Assembly: GCA_948567375.1 (NCBI GenBank)
Contig: OX419755.1
Coordinates: 69,196,944 to 69,260,943, forward strand
From: Lunularia cruciata
Taxonomy: Eukaryota > Streptophyta > Marchantiopsida > Lunulariales > Lunulariaceae
Reading direction: 5' to 3'
Length of the DNA: 64,000 nt
Shown: one piece after another, positions 32,855 through 44,487 of the stretch
How positions within the stretch are numbered: position 1 is the stretch's first letter
Layout: the number at the start of each line of letters is the position of its first letter
Translations under genes and position numbers: made by a program
The notes under the pieces: model-generated
Database searches by the model: none
Seen by the model: the letters and a program-made list of their open reading frames with translations, nothing else
What the model was told of the DNA's origin: nothing

Positions 32855-33040
32855 CTATCTAAGTAATGATTCAATCCTCTTTGTTTTCTCATTAGGCAAC
32901 TCTACTTCTTCACTCCCATCTCTCTCTTGATCCATTCCCAATCTTATTGCAATAGAGCAAGATAAGAAATTATTTGTTGCTCCCAAATCGATTAATACTC
33001 TCACTTGATTGCCTTCTAGGATTCCATTCACAACAATCAA
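32855..33040 (-). pseudogene. D protease
   Basis: Contains VRVLIDLGATNNFLSCSIAIRLG, the retropepsin active-site region (DLGAT; the usual form is DSGAT/DTGAT). Confidence 0.75.
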
Positions 33041-33289
33041 TTATGAGGTTGCCTTTCAAGATCTTTGCACATCATTCTTCTTCCTTCCCTCGCTTCTCTG
33101 CTTCCTTATTGAGCTAGTAAGGCCACAAGATACATTTACTAGTGATCTTTGTTTTCCAAAGTGATTTCTACCTCCTCCTCTTCAATGTGCCTCTCCATGT
33201 TGTTCAAAGATTGCTTGTACAAAGGCCAAGGGCCTCTAAGGAAATGAGTGCGATAGTTGGTAGATATGTGCCCAATACGGCCACAATTA

Positions 33290-34160
33290 TAACAATGGCG
33301 TTGTTCTCCTCAATTTTCTTCTCCTTGTGGAACTCCGTCTCTTTGTTCTTCTACCTGTCCATAATCCCCTTGAACCGGTTGTGCTCCTTGATCTTGAAAT
33401 TGAAGGTTGCCCAATTCCATTGGTTTTGGTCCACCCATGTGTGGTATTTCTACCCAATAATGTTGATGTGGAACTACTCCTTCACCTTTACCTAATGTTC
33501 TTGCTATTCTTTGCGCACAAGCAATGGCTTCAAATACCATGTGAGGATTTTGCACCATGACTTCTTGGCAAATCCACTCCTTTATCCCTCGTTTGAAATT
33601 GTCAAAAGCCTCTGCTAGACTCATGTCGGTTATTGCAACTTATGGATTCAAAAATGCCTCCACATAGTCTTGTATGTTGTTCTTTTGTCTCAATTCCCAT
33701 AGTCTATTCAAGCCATCTGCATAGAATCCATCGATTGGAAATTCTTCAACAATCCTTCTTGCATTGTTGTCCATGTGACCTCCCTTCTCTCTACCAACAT
33801 GGATTGTTCCCAAGCATCATACCATGTGAGGGCTTTATTGGTCAAGTACCCACATGCAAACACGCCTGTAGCATGCTCCGTGATCTCTGTTGAGAACAAT
33901 CAGAAATATCAATTCATTCTCGAGATCCAATTTTCCACTACTTTCATCATACGCTGCTCCATGTAAGGCTTGATGTTGTAGGTCTTCTTCATCCAGAGTA
34001 GCAATGTGGCTTCATCGTTGATAGTGTTTGTATGCAGAGGTGCCTCTCCAAGTACTTTAGTTGCAGGTACTAGGTTTTGAGATGGCTCTTCTTCTTGCAT
34101 GGCTTGATCGTTCTTGAGGATCTGCACTTGACTTTGTAATGTCTCCATGGTCATCTTAAT
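33290..34160 (-). pseudogene. D gag with zinc knuckle
   Basis: Minus frames: METLQSQVQILKNDQAMQ (34154 onward), KPYMEQRMMKVVENWISRMN, then FACGYLTNKALTWYDAWEQS (33899-33708) typical of Gypsy capsid (LTxxA..WY/W), and FKRGIKEWICQEVM and EAIACAQRIARTLG (33624-33310). A CCHC-like C..CG.IGHIS motif lies near 33270-33300. Reading frames are broken at several places. Confidence 0.8.
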
Positions 34161-34826
34161 CTCTCAAAATTCATTCAACATCCCTTGCATTCCTTGCACC
34201 AACTCTTGCAATTGTAGATCCATGGTTCCTACAACACTCAATTGCTAATGTCTACTTCAATAAAGAATCAATGTGATCACTCTAGAAGGCGCACAAACTA
34301 TCAGAACTACCATTGGGACCTCATAAGCTATCACTCGTTGATAATACTCCTCACCAAAATTCCTAACCACAAAATCTCTAAACATCACTTTTGGTCTCAC
34401 TACATAACGGATTTCTACGTGAGTGTTGAAAGGAAGAAGATTTGGGACATTCACATCCATATCATCAGAATAGAATGTAGATTGTCAAATCCCACTCTCT
34501 ATCATATACCACCAAAGGTAGAATCACCGAGTTTGGTGAGTTCATCACCTTGTCCATGAATTTTGCACCAAAGTGATAAACTAGCGATACCCTCATTTGC
34601 TCAAGCTGGATGTACATAACCTTGTTGTGGTATGGATTCAAGAATGGAAAACTAAGTGTGGAAAATTGTCCTCCCGGTGCATCTATCCCATCCGCTCTCT
34701 AAAGTCCTTCCTAATCCTACCAATTACTCTATGTTCTCCACCTCAAATTACTCAATTTCAGTAGTTTGTGCTCTTCCAAGAGGGGTGATCAACTCTCTTG
34801 GACTAAGACACTTACTCTGATACTAT

Positions 34827-35468
34827 TGTAATACTCCAAGGACAAGAGAAGAGAGAAAACACAGATTACATACTCAAACATTTGGTGCTCCAAAGGAGCA
34901 CTTTCTCTTTATTATATAGACAAAGAGAATCTCCTCCAAGGAAGCTCCATCATAGGATTAGGCACACAGATAGGTGACATGTCAGCAAGCTCCATCCTTG
35001 GATTACTTACTTGGATGGGTGACATGTCCATCTAGGTCCTATCTGGTTGGTCAAACAAGCTTTGATTAGAAGGAATCTTTTAGTGAATCTTCTTGTAGGA
35101 GTCTCATAATCACGTAAGGTACCATTGGAAAGCTCTCAATGAGACAAATCAGGGCGGATGGAAGGCCAACCTTACCTACATTAGGGGAGGGGGAATTTGC
35201 ACATTTTTTAGGCCTAATTCATTTGTTAGGCTTCCAAAATTGCCTTCAAATATTTCAGGCATATTTTGGTTCTTACTCTATTAGTAGAAGTCCCCTTTTG
35301 GTGATACCTCTTTTTGATCTATTTAGTCTATCATGTGTAACATCCTTCTAGATGTTACCAATTCTCACCTTTGATTCATATGTCTAGCTATTGGTTCTAA
35401 GGTTCTCAAGTCTATTTTGGTGTTTTCCCTATTTGATATCTTTTGGTGATACTTCTATTTGATCTATC
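34827..35468 (-). repeat. 5' LTR of D, right end truncated
   Basis: Plus-strand start TGTAATACTCCAAGG, matching 25197. It stops at GATACTTCTATTTGATCTAT, about 100 bp short of the left LTR, and passes directly into C2 gag-side sequence (AACCACTACCAAC). Confidence 0.82.
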
Positions 35469-36914
35469 AACCACTACCAACTACCTCTGCTCTAGTAGTA
35501 GGAACTGCAGCATCCCTACTCTCATAAAGTATGGCAGCCAAATGGAACACTAGGGTAGGGTCAACTTCCAATATAAACATGTCACTAGCTGAAAACAAAG
35601 GGCACCGCATCATCAGTTGAGCCGCCCCAAACATTGTGCTAGACTCAGTCTATGTAGTAGCAGGTAGTCCATCATGCACTTCACCACCACCTACTACACT
35701 TGCATTGGGACATCTAGGAACCATGGATGTTGTTTGTAATGCCTCTGACCTATCTCCCAACCTCTCCTCTCTATGAGTCCAACTCCACTGATGCTCCTTT
35801 AGGCTCTAGAGCATGTACTGCACTCCTAGTCACTACTGCAGATGCATCCACCTGAGCTGCTCCACACATGAAGTCCAAAGCATCTCTATCACCAACATAT
35901 GAGGTGGAAGCCTTAGCACCCAAATCTGATCTCCTTTGAGCAATGGCCATACTGGCCAATCTCTGCACCAACTGCTCAATCCAAGAGCCATAGTTGTATC
36001 AAAAGTAAGGGCAGGTATTGCACCTCAACTAAGTGTAGATCCTCTACCACCTTGTCCTCCATGAATTGGAGCTCCTCTACTACTTGCCATAGCGGCCCTA
36101 CCACTCCATAACTCTGGGTGTAGGTCAAAGCACCGGTCACGAGTGTGACCAAATCTATGGCAATGTTCACATTGCCTCTGTGCTGGTTGTGATGCAACCA
36201 AGGTACCAAGTCCACTGCCTTGAGTACACTCTCTCTGATGGTGAGGTCCACCACAAGTCCAACAAGCAACACCACTAATTACTCACTGCTATTGACCCAA
36301 AAATGAAGGTAATGGTCTAGCTCCACTAGGCACTCCACTTGCTCCATAAGATCTAGGCTATCTACCCTCTCCTCAAAAACCAACTGGGCGTGGTGCACTC
36401 TATTGCACTCTAGAAGAAGTCACAACCATGGATGAGGTCTCCCTACCAAATCTAGAAGTCACCACTCTCTCCTCCACTATGTTGAGCTTAATACACTCAG
36501 CCAAACCAAAGACCATTGCCAAAGTAGGCAAAGTAGCCTATAACAACATAGCATCACAAACTCTACATCGCAACTCTCTATCCAGTATCCCATATCAAAA
36601 TTGGACTGCCTGGGCCTCAATAACTCCCTTAGCAAAACTGATTAACCACCTCATTTGTGTGTATGCCTTGCATAGGCTCTCTCTAGCCTTTTGCTAGAAC
36701 TCCTACAAGCTCCTCAGCTTATCAGTCCGCACTCTCTAGTAGTTCTGCCTCAAACACAAGAAGAACTCTACCATGGGGTTAAACCCCGGTACCACACCAC
36801 CTCTTGCAGTGGTACCTCCACTTGTGGTAACACTATCTCTAGCTTGTGCACCTCCACTAGCTCCACAAACACTACTTGAGCTAGAACTAGTAGGTACATC
36901 CAATCTACTCCTTG
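35469..36914 (-). pseudogene. C2 gag C-terminal part with zinc knuckles
   Basis: Collinear with C1 12010-13460. The cysteine-rich knuckle region lies at about 36110-36280 on the minus strand, and the gag tail with a Ser-rich stretch reaches 36900. The end is interrupted by element G at 36914. Confidence 0.72.
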
Positions 36915-37340
36915 TGTAACAATATGGAGTTTAGCAATGAAGTAAGTTGGGCTTACGAAGTAGCACATAAGACAAATTAGCCTAGAATATTCCAGAAGTA
37001 TCTAGGAAGCTTCTTGGGAAGCTTCCATGCTAGCTTAACTTGCACCTCAAGTGAGTAGCTTCTAGAAGGAAGCTTCTAGAAGCTTCCAATTAGCTTAGCT
37101 TGCATGCCAAGTAGACGGCTTCTAGAAAGAAACTTCTTGAGAAGCTTCCTAGTTAACTTGGCTTGCACTCTAAGAAAGCGGCATGAAGAAGCTTCTTGAG
37201 AAGCTTCTCAAGGGCCTTGTATGCTACCTATAAATACCAAAGCCAAAGCTCATGCTAGGCATTTGGAGTTTTCCCACATTCAAGTGTCCCAATGTGAGTT
37301 TCTATTTTCCTACTTCTCTCCTCAGTCTCGGTCTTTTACA
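36915..37340 (+). repeat. 5' LTR of G
   Basis: 426 bp, TGTAACAATATGGAG to CGGTCTTTTACA. Contains a TATA box (TATAAATA, 37229-37236) and several GAAGCTTC palindromes upstream of it. Confidence 0.9.
37060..37210 (+). promoter_or_regulatory. Heat-shock-element-like array in the G LTR
   Basis: GAAgcTTCtaGAAgcTTC at 37069-37086 is four alternating nGAAn units with perfect 2-base spacing, the binding pattern of heat-shock factors. A further TTCtaGAA lies at 37060-37067 and partial arrays at about 37120-37155 and 37185-37210, the last about 20 bp before the TATA box. The same four-unit core is present in the G 3' LTR (42297-42314), the H 5' LTR (50149-50166) and the H 3' LTR (18385-18402). Function is inferred. 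Confidence 0.6.
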
Positions 37341-37357
37341 TTGGTATCAGAGCAGGA
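37341..37357 (+). other. Primer-binding site of G (initiator tRNA-Met type)
   Basis: TTGGTATCAGAGCAGGA directly follows the LTR. TGGTATCAGAGC is complementary to the 3' end of plant initiator tRNA-Met. Confidence 0.88.
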
Positions 37358-37610
37358 ATGGGATGGATGGAATTTATGGACCACCAAATCCACTTCCGCC
37401 AAACCATTTGGATTTTCATGTCTAGAAATTACCCAAGCACCACTTCACACAATTCATCACCTCACACTTTAGGTAGGATTTTCTACATATGATCACCGTG
37501 TTTGAGGAACCCTTGATACTTCCGGTTGTCACTTATGGAGAAAGGTGGATGTGTTGTATCTATATGTTAATCAATTAGATAAATTAGGAGTAGTAGGATA
37601 GAGTAGTAGC

Positions 37611-38490
37611 TATGGCGGCAATACCAGACATTATCCTTGCAATGTAGCAACAAATTGAGTGCCTTACTTAATTGTTGGATGAACAAGACCACCAACAACA
37701 AGAACATATAGAGAGAGCGCCAGTCCGAGATGGAGAAGATCATATTTGATTTCCAAAACCCAAGGTGTTTGGAGGCAAGAATCTTTTGGGCATAGTAGAG
37801 AATTTTGTGTTTGATTACAAACGTTACTTCAAAGCCACCAATCTTCAAGATGAACAGAAATAGATTCTCTTGACTTCTAGCCAAGTAGATGGTGTGGCAA
37901 AACTCTGGTGGCAATTTCGAGTAAAGCAAGCTGAACGATAGATTGTTGCACCAATCTTGACATGGATAGAATTCAAGGATACAATACTAGGTCAATTTCA
38001 AACTATAAATGCCACCCGAGCCGCACAAGATAAATTGGTGGAGTTGAAGTAGATTGGCTTAGTAAGAGGCTACATCATACAATTTTAGAACATCATCATG
38101 CAAATTCCAAATATACAAGAAGGAGAAGTTCTAGATCGATTTGTGCAGGGATTGAAGTCATGAACCAAATTGGAGGTGGTGACCATGTGAGAACCACAAA
38201 ACATAGAAGAAGCCATGCAATTGGCTGAGCACTTTGATTCCTTGGTCGTGACAACTTGGTCTCTACCTCGACTTACACCAAGCTTACCAATACAATACGT
38301 ACGGGTGGAAGAACCAACACCAATGGAGATTGATGTTATCCAACGAAGGCCACTTGGTGCAACAAATAGAGAAAGATTGCGACAAATGGAGGTTGTTTTT
38401 ATTGTCACTAAGTTGGACATCACATTGCTGAATGTCCACTTATGAATGTGCGACCTCAACAAGTTGCCCGAATGGAGTTTGTGGAACTGA
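37611..38490 (+). pseudogene. G gag with CCHC knuckle
   Basis: The frame starts MAAIPDIILAM and shows VFGGKNLLGIVENFVFDYKR, VDGVAKLWWQFRVKQAE and EVLDRFVQGLKS, typical of Gypsy capsid, with about nine stops, several at codons that can derive from CAA, CAG, CGA or TGG. The nucleocapsid knuckle CFYCH-stop-VGHHIAECP is at about 38390-38435 in a shifted frame. Confidence 0.85.
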
Positions 38491-39310
38491 ATGATTAGGG
38501 AAACAAAGAATCCTAATAGGAGATTTTGAGCTACCTATTGGGAGCTTGATTAGTTCCAATGAGATTGAAAGCTCAACCTATGCAAGTTTGCTTCACTTGC
38601 AAGGTACAATATCTAATTGAGATTGTAGGATTTTGGTTGATTCTGGAAGTTCAAAGAATTGCATGTCTATGCAAGTAGCAAAGGTATTAGGTATTCCTAT
38701 CAAGCCAGTGATAGGAAGTAGGTTGATGATGGCGGATGGTAGAAAGGTTTTGCATTCCGCACCTTGCATCCTATTACCTTCAAGATTGGGAAGGAGTATT
38801 TGGAGTGTATGAGGTTTGTAGTTGCACCTCTACACTATGATATCATTTTGTGTCTATCTTGGCTTGAATGTCATAAGGTTCAATTTGATTGGACTTGATG
38901 TTAAATTCAAGTACAACACCAAGGTAGGAATTTCCGATTAGGTTGTTTGGCACCTCTGAGTAAGACACCTAAGAATAGTCAGTCCCAAGATGGGAAGTTT
39001 GTTGAGAAGGTAGCCATAGAGCAAACCTTGAAGGGAGTGGAGTCCCAAGATGGGAAGTTTGCCAAGAAGGCAACCATGGAGCAAGCTTGGAAGAGAGATG
39101 AGTCCTTGGAAGGGAAGTTGGTTAGTAAAGCAGCCATAGAGCAAGCTTTGGATGAAGATACGTCTGTGTTTGCGGTGTGGATCAAGCCTATTGCACAAGA
39201 ACAATCAGAGGAGGGCCAAAGGCCTCATCAAGCAATGGTTGATTGGATAGTTCAGGAGTTTGCAGATGTGTTTCCAGATGATCTGCCAAAGGGATTACCC
39301 TCCAATTGAG
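38491..39310 (+). pseudogene. G protease and repeat-bearing linker
   Basis: The protease active site ILVDSGSSKNCMSMQVAK is at about 38632-38685. After it comes a linker with three tandem units of about 20 residues (SQDGKFVEKVAIEQTLKGVE, then two relatives; 38979-39165; 60-bp period), then VQEFADVFPDDLPKGLPSN, the standard stretch before RT. Element H has a decayed version of the same linker (47870-48000). Confidence 0.8.
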
Positions 39311-39379
39311 GTATGCCTTTCAAGATAGAGTTATTGCCAGGGAGTACTCCAATGAGTAAGACCAATCTATTGGCTCTCA

Positions 39380-40640
39380 CCAAAGGAGTTGGAGGAGTTG
39401 TGAACAACACTTAAAGAGTTGTTGGAGAAGGACTTCATACAACATAATACCTCTCCTTGGAAGCACCGGTACTATTTTTTTCCAAAGAAGGATGGAGGAC
39501 TTCATTTTTGTATTGATTACCATGGGCTCAATAAGCAAATTGTGAAGAATGCATATCCTTTGCCTTGGATTGATGACTTTCTTGATCAACTAAGTGGAGC
39601 ACCCTACTTTTCCAAGTTGGATCTTTGCAACGGCTATTGGCAAATTCCTATTGATAGAGAGGATGTGCAAAAGACTGCCTTTTGTACAAGGTATGGGCAT
39701 TTTGAGTGGGAGGTTCTACCTTTTGGACTTACTAATGCTCTAGCAGTCTTCATGGATCAGATGCATCAAGTGTTGGATAGACTATTGGATTGGTCCATGG
39801 TGGTGTTCTTGGATGATATCTTAATTTATAGTAAGACAGAGGTAGAACACGTGAATCATGTGCAAGAAGTCCTAAGACAACTACAATAATGGAAATTTTA
39901 CTCCAAGAAGTCAAAGTGTGCCTTTTGGCAAAAGGAGGCTACCTTCTTGGGATAAGATCTCATCAGAGGGGATCAAGATAGAAGAAGAGAAAATCAAGGC
40001 CATTACTGATTGGCCTACTCCAAAGGATGCTATAGAAGTACGGGCATTCAATGGATTGGCCAATTTTTACCAACGGTTCATCCATTATTATGCTCATGTG
40101 TCTACACCATTGACTAACCTCTTGGGAAAGAACTTGAGCTTCTAATGGACCACCAAGCATGAAGAAGCATTCTAGAAGTTAAAGCATATGGTGTCTTCAA
40201 GATTTATTCTTCAACCATATAATCCTCAACTACCCTCTGTGGTTGATTTTGATGCTTCTAACTTTGCAATTGGAGCCATGCTGCAACAAGAATTCCCAAA
40301 TGGACTCCATCCCATTGCCTTTGTGTCTTGCCAACTCAATATGGCTGAACAAAACTACTTTGCTCAAGATCAAGAACAACTTGCAATGGTATATACCACC
40401 AAGGTATGGAGGCATTACTTCTTGGAGAAATAAGTGATCATGCAAATTGATCACAAACCATTGTTGCAGACCTTACACTTGGAACACATGAAGAGTCAAA
40501 ATCATTGATGGGAGGAACAACTCCAATTGTATGACATCAAACTTGAGTACAAACTAGGTCAGTTTTATGTCATCCTTGATGCTTTATCATGACGACCTTA
40601 TTTGAAGTCTCTTCCTCTCATCATAGTAGCAATTTCAACA
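39380..40640 (+). pseudogene. G reverse transcriptase and RNase H
   Basis: RT 39419-39889: FIQHNTSPWKHRYYFFPKKDGG, KLDLCNGYWQIPIDREDVQK, VLPFGLTNALAVFMDQM and the catalytic FLDD near 39808-39820. After a stop the thumb and connection follow (KCAFWQKEATFLG, AFNGLANFYQRFIHYYAH). RNase H shows VVDFDASNFAIGAMLQQE (near 40240), DQEQLAMVYTTKVWRHYFL and IDHKPLLQTL. Stops are scattered. Confidence 0.88.
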
Positions 40641-42142
40641 ATATCAGTTGACTCTAAGGTCCAAAATGAGTTTGAGTCAGCTTTACACCAAGATCTCTCC
40701 TTCCAAATGGTACATGGTTGACTTATGGCATGCAATAAGGAATAGAACACCTTCTCCATCAAGGAGTGCCTTTTATTACATGAGGACCGGATCTATGTTC
40801 CAGCTAAAGTTGATCTTAGACTTGTGCACCTTCAAGAAGCCCATGATTTACCCATTGCTGGTCACATGGGTGTAGACAAGACCTTGGGTACCCTCTAACA
40901 TCAATGGTGGTGGCCCAACATGACACAAGATGTTCAAGAATTTGTCTGATCGTGTGAGAGTTGCCAACGTAACAAGTCAAGCAACCAGAAGCCAAGTTGA
41001 CTCCTTCAACCACTTGCCGTTCCATCCACTCACTAAGAGCATGTGAGCTTGGATCTTATCACATCCTTGCCAAAGACAAAACAAGGACACATTGCAATTG
41101 TGGTGTTTGTAGATAAGCTTAGTAAGAAAATCCACTTAGTACCAACTTGTGATACCGTGGATGCTCCAACCTTAGCGCAAATCTACTTCAACAATGTCTT
41201 CAAGCATCATGGGATGCCACATGTACTCATCTCCGACCATGATCCTTGATTTATTGGGAAGTTTTGGCAAGCACTCTTTGAGATACTCGGCACCAAGCTT
41301 GCTTTGTCCACGGCCTATCATCCTCAAACTGATGGGCAAAATGGACATGCAAATCATACATTAGAAGATATGTTGTGTGCCTTTGTCAATGTCTACCATA
41401 CCAATTGGGATGAATATCTTGCAGTTGTAGAATTTGCCTACAACAATTCCAAACAGGCAAGCATTGAATTTCCTCCTTTCTTTCTTAAATTTGGCCAAGA
41501 TCTGATTGTTCTAGATTCTCTTCTTGCACCCCCTCCATCTCAGGTTCCTCATACTTCTATATTCTTGACCACTATATCCCAATCTCTCCAACAAGCCAAG
41601 TCTCACCTCCTTGTTGCTCAAAATTGCCAAAAACAATATGCAGACCACCATCATCGTGATCTCACCTTTGAAGTTGGTGATAAAGTCATGCTATCTTCTA
41701 ATAACCTCCCTCTCCCACTTGACACCCAAGTTTTTAAACTTGCCCCTAATTGGATAGGATCCTTTGATATCACCCAAATTGTCTTTCTTGTTGCTTATCG
41801 ACTTGCCTTGCTTTGTCACATGCGTATCCATCTGTCTTTCATGTTTCCAAGTTGAAACCTTTTGTTCCTAACTCCTCTTCCTTGTCCTCTTGACTCCAAC
41901 CTTCCCCTCTTCCTGTCCCTATCAATGATCATGAGGTGTACAAAGTTGATTGTATCCTTGTGCGTTGCCATGTTCAACGAGGCAGTTGCCAACATACGGA
42001 GTACAAGGTCCTTTAGAAAGGGTATCCCCTTCATGATGCCACATAGGAACCTCTTTCTCAACTCCAAAATGCACAGACGGCCATCCAAGAATTCAAAACT
42101 TCATTGGTAATGAGGACATCACCAACTAGCGGCGGGGGAATA
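40641..42142 (+). pseudogene. G integrase and chromodomain
   Basis: Integrase: the finger HMGVDKTLG in broken frames (40860-40975), core HVSLDLITSLPKTKQGHIA (about 41040), VLISDHDP-stop-FIGKFWQ (41220) and STAYHPQTDGQNGHANHTLE (41300). In the last motif the catalytic Glu of QTE is replaced by Gly. The tail is FEVGDKVMLSSNNLPL (41670). A chromodomain-like end follows in another frame: INDHEVYKVDCILVRCH and KGYPLHDAT (about 41915-42040). A GGCGGGGGAATAT polypurine tract ends at 42142. Confidence 0.85.
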
Positions 42143-42670
42143 TATAACAATATAGAGTTTAGCAATGAAGTAAGTTGGGCTTACGAAGTAGCACATAAGA
42201 CAAATTAGCCTAGAATATTCTAGAAGTATCTAGGAAGCTTCTTGGGAAGCTTCTTTGCTAGCTTAACTTGCACCTCAAGTAAGTAGCTTCTAGAAGGAAG
42301 CTTCTAGAAGCTTCCAATTAGCTTAGCTTGCATGCCAAGTAGACGGCTTCTAGAAAGAAACTTCTTGAGAAGCTTCCTAGTTAACTTGGCTTGCACTCTA
42401 AGAAAGCGGCTTGAGGAAGCTTCTTGAGAAGCTTCTCAAGGGCCTTGTATGCTACCTATAAATACCAAAGCCAAAGCTCATGCTAGGCATTTGGAGTTTT
42501 CCCACATTCAAGTGTCCCAATGTGAGTTTCTATTTTCCTATTTCTCTCCTCAGTCTCGGTCTTTTACATTGGTATCAGAGCAGGATAGGCATTCGGAGTT
42601 TTCCCACATTCAAGTGTCCTAATTTGAATTTCCATTCTCTTATTTCTCTCCTCGGTCTTGGTCTTTTACA
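42143..42670 (+). repeat. 3' LTR of G with extra primer-binding site and LTR tail
   Basis: LTR 42143-42568 (426 bp, same length as the 5' LTR) is followed by TTGGTATCAGAGCAGGA (42569-42585) and by a second copy of the final 85 bp of an LTR (42586-42670, ending GGTCTTTTACA). The target-site repeat CCTGG is next. A primer-binding site is normally found only inside the 5' end. Confidence 0.9.
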
Positions 42671-44487
42671 CCTGGCCACCAAATCGGAAGTGATAGAGAC
42701 ATAGTTTAGAGACCATTATTGTCTCCATAACTCAATCTCCTCCAAATGAGCTCTTCTGAACTCATGGTAGTATCCATCAATAGACCTTCCAACTACTAAA
42801 ATAACCCCTTCCTACCATGAAGGGTATGAACAAAGTTGGGTTTTGCATCTGTTGTAAATCACACCAACTATCAAACTCCTAGATAAAGTCATCCAACTCA
42901 ATGGTACCCACTATACCAGAGTAATGCCTAGGGCCTTTGGAGGCCCCATAAATCTCATCCATGTCCCACAACAACGATATGGACACACTAAGTGCACTCA
43001 ACTGAATCAACTCTTGTGTCAAACTCTAACTCAGAGTAAATCTCCTCCCTCACTAGGACCTGAGATACATGCTGATATCGAGTGCCGCTACAAGTAAACC
43101 CACTACGTATTGCAAATCTAACTCCTCTAGAATCCCCAACAAACTTTTGTCATGACAAAGTAATGGCAACTACAATTGCAAAGTGGAATAACAAACTACA
43201 ACCGCAAGTTGCAACCGCAAGTACCCCACCAAGTGCCAACACCACCAAGTGCCAACACCAACTAAGCACCACTAAGTGCCAATACCCACAGAACACCACC
43301 CACTAGTGTAACTCTAACTGAGATAACTACACTAAGAGAAAGGGCAACCTATAACTTGCTAGCACAACACGCACTCTCATAGTTTGTAGGTCATCACTTC
43401 TTGCCTCACCGGAGAGAAACATAGATAGTCTAATTGGTCATCACTCCAGCTTGACTACCAAGAGCACATGAGAGCACCAACGCTCAAAAGTCAAGGCACC
43501 TCATACAAACGTGGTGCACAAATAGGAAGTAGAGAATTGAGGAGGTCCAATCACAAGAAATCTAAACAAAAACCCTCTATCTCATAAACAACATGGGATT
43601 GACTCTACCACTATTTGGCATTTGACATAAGAGAAATTCATATCTAAGTCCTAAGCTACCAAGATCACCAAGAATGTGATCAAACTGCCTCTCTTAGCCA
43701 AAGCTACAAGTGTAAAGATAACAGTGGCACAGTCACGAGGACAACAACTGAGGGTAGACCAATTGGCTAGGACACCAGTCTAGGAACAAGAGATCTAGGA
43801 GTCAAACCTTATTGCTCATAATCTAGTAGGATGGGTAGATTTTTCCAACCAATGACCCAGATCTACTCTAAACTAGCTAGCCTCATGCCAACAAGCTAGC
43901 TTGCTGGCCCTTCTAGGCCTTTGTAACCTTATGCCTTGTAGCCTCTAAATGCCAAAATCAGCCAAATAAGGCCTTTCTTCTTGCCACTTCAAAACTCCTC
44001 CAAACTTGCAAAAGTCGTCCAAACATGCAAAAGTCCTCTAAATGTGGCCAACTAGAAAAACTCCTCCAAATCTGGCCAAAATCTGACATAAACCCTAAAT
44101 TTGGTTCACAACTAAATCCCCCGCTAACTCTTCACTCAAGCCAAATTGAAAACACAAGTTTCTCCAAATCATAAATTCATGAGAATAGCTTCCCAACTCC
44201 ACCTTCAATTCTACTTTTTGAGCCCAACTCGCAACAAATTGGTCTTGCCTTCACCTCTTGAGTTCAAAATCACAACCATTGCTCAAAAATTGCTTTTATG
44301 CTCAAAAATTGGCTAGCACTTCCGCACACCATCTGCCTTACTACCAAATTTGCATCAATTGAATGAGCTTTTGCACACTAGGGAAAAACTGAACTTCAAT
44401 CAAGCTACCAACAATCCATTGAGCTTGGAGATACCATCAACACTCAAAGTTCTTGCACCTAATTTCCCCTTGACTTCACTTCTCTGA
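42671..44487 (-). pseudogene. C2 gag N-terminal part and leader
   Basis: Minus-strand continuation of C2 gag after element G (equivalent to C1 13470-15447). Gag blocks such as SWCDLQQM-like and GPRHYSGIVGTIELDDFI are recognisable in broken frames near 42800-42960. From about 43315 the non-coding leader follows, with one copy of the AAATTTGGTT/AACTC repeat that is duplicated in C1. Confidence 0.65.

Larger units (their letters stand above)
25197..35468 (-). mobile_element. Chromovirus D (Gypsy), interrupted by element E
   Basis: A minus-strand element with LTRs at 25197-25930 and 34827-35468. The primer-binding site next to the right LTR (about 34809-34826, GTATCAGAGTAAGTG) is like initiator tRNA-Met. 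gag, zinc knuckle, protease, RT, RNase H, integrase and a chromodomain follow in order. The right LTR lacks about its last 100 bp and the neighbouring 380 bp of C2 are gone, so one deletion crossed this junction and no TSD can be read. Element E sits in the integrase finger. Confidence 0.88.
36915..42670 (+). mobile_element. Chromovirus G (Gypsy) with aberrant 3' end
   Basis: Plus-strand element flanked by CCTTG (36910-36914) and CCTGG (42671-42675), a 5-bp duplication with one change. The empty site is visible in C1 (ACTCCTGGCCACC near 13470). The 5' LTR is 36915-37340, the primer-binding site TTGGTATCAGAGCAGGA 37341-37357, and the 3' LTR 42143-42568. Beyond the 3' LTR lie a second copy of the primer-binding site (42569-42585) and the last 85 bp of an LTR (42586-42670) before the target repeat. 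gag, protease, RT, RNase H, integrase and chromodomain lie between, with stops throughout. Confidence 0.92.
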
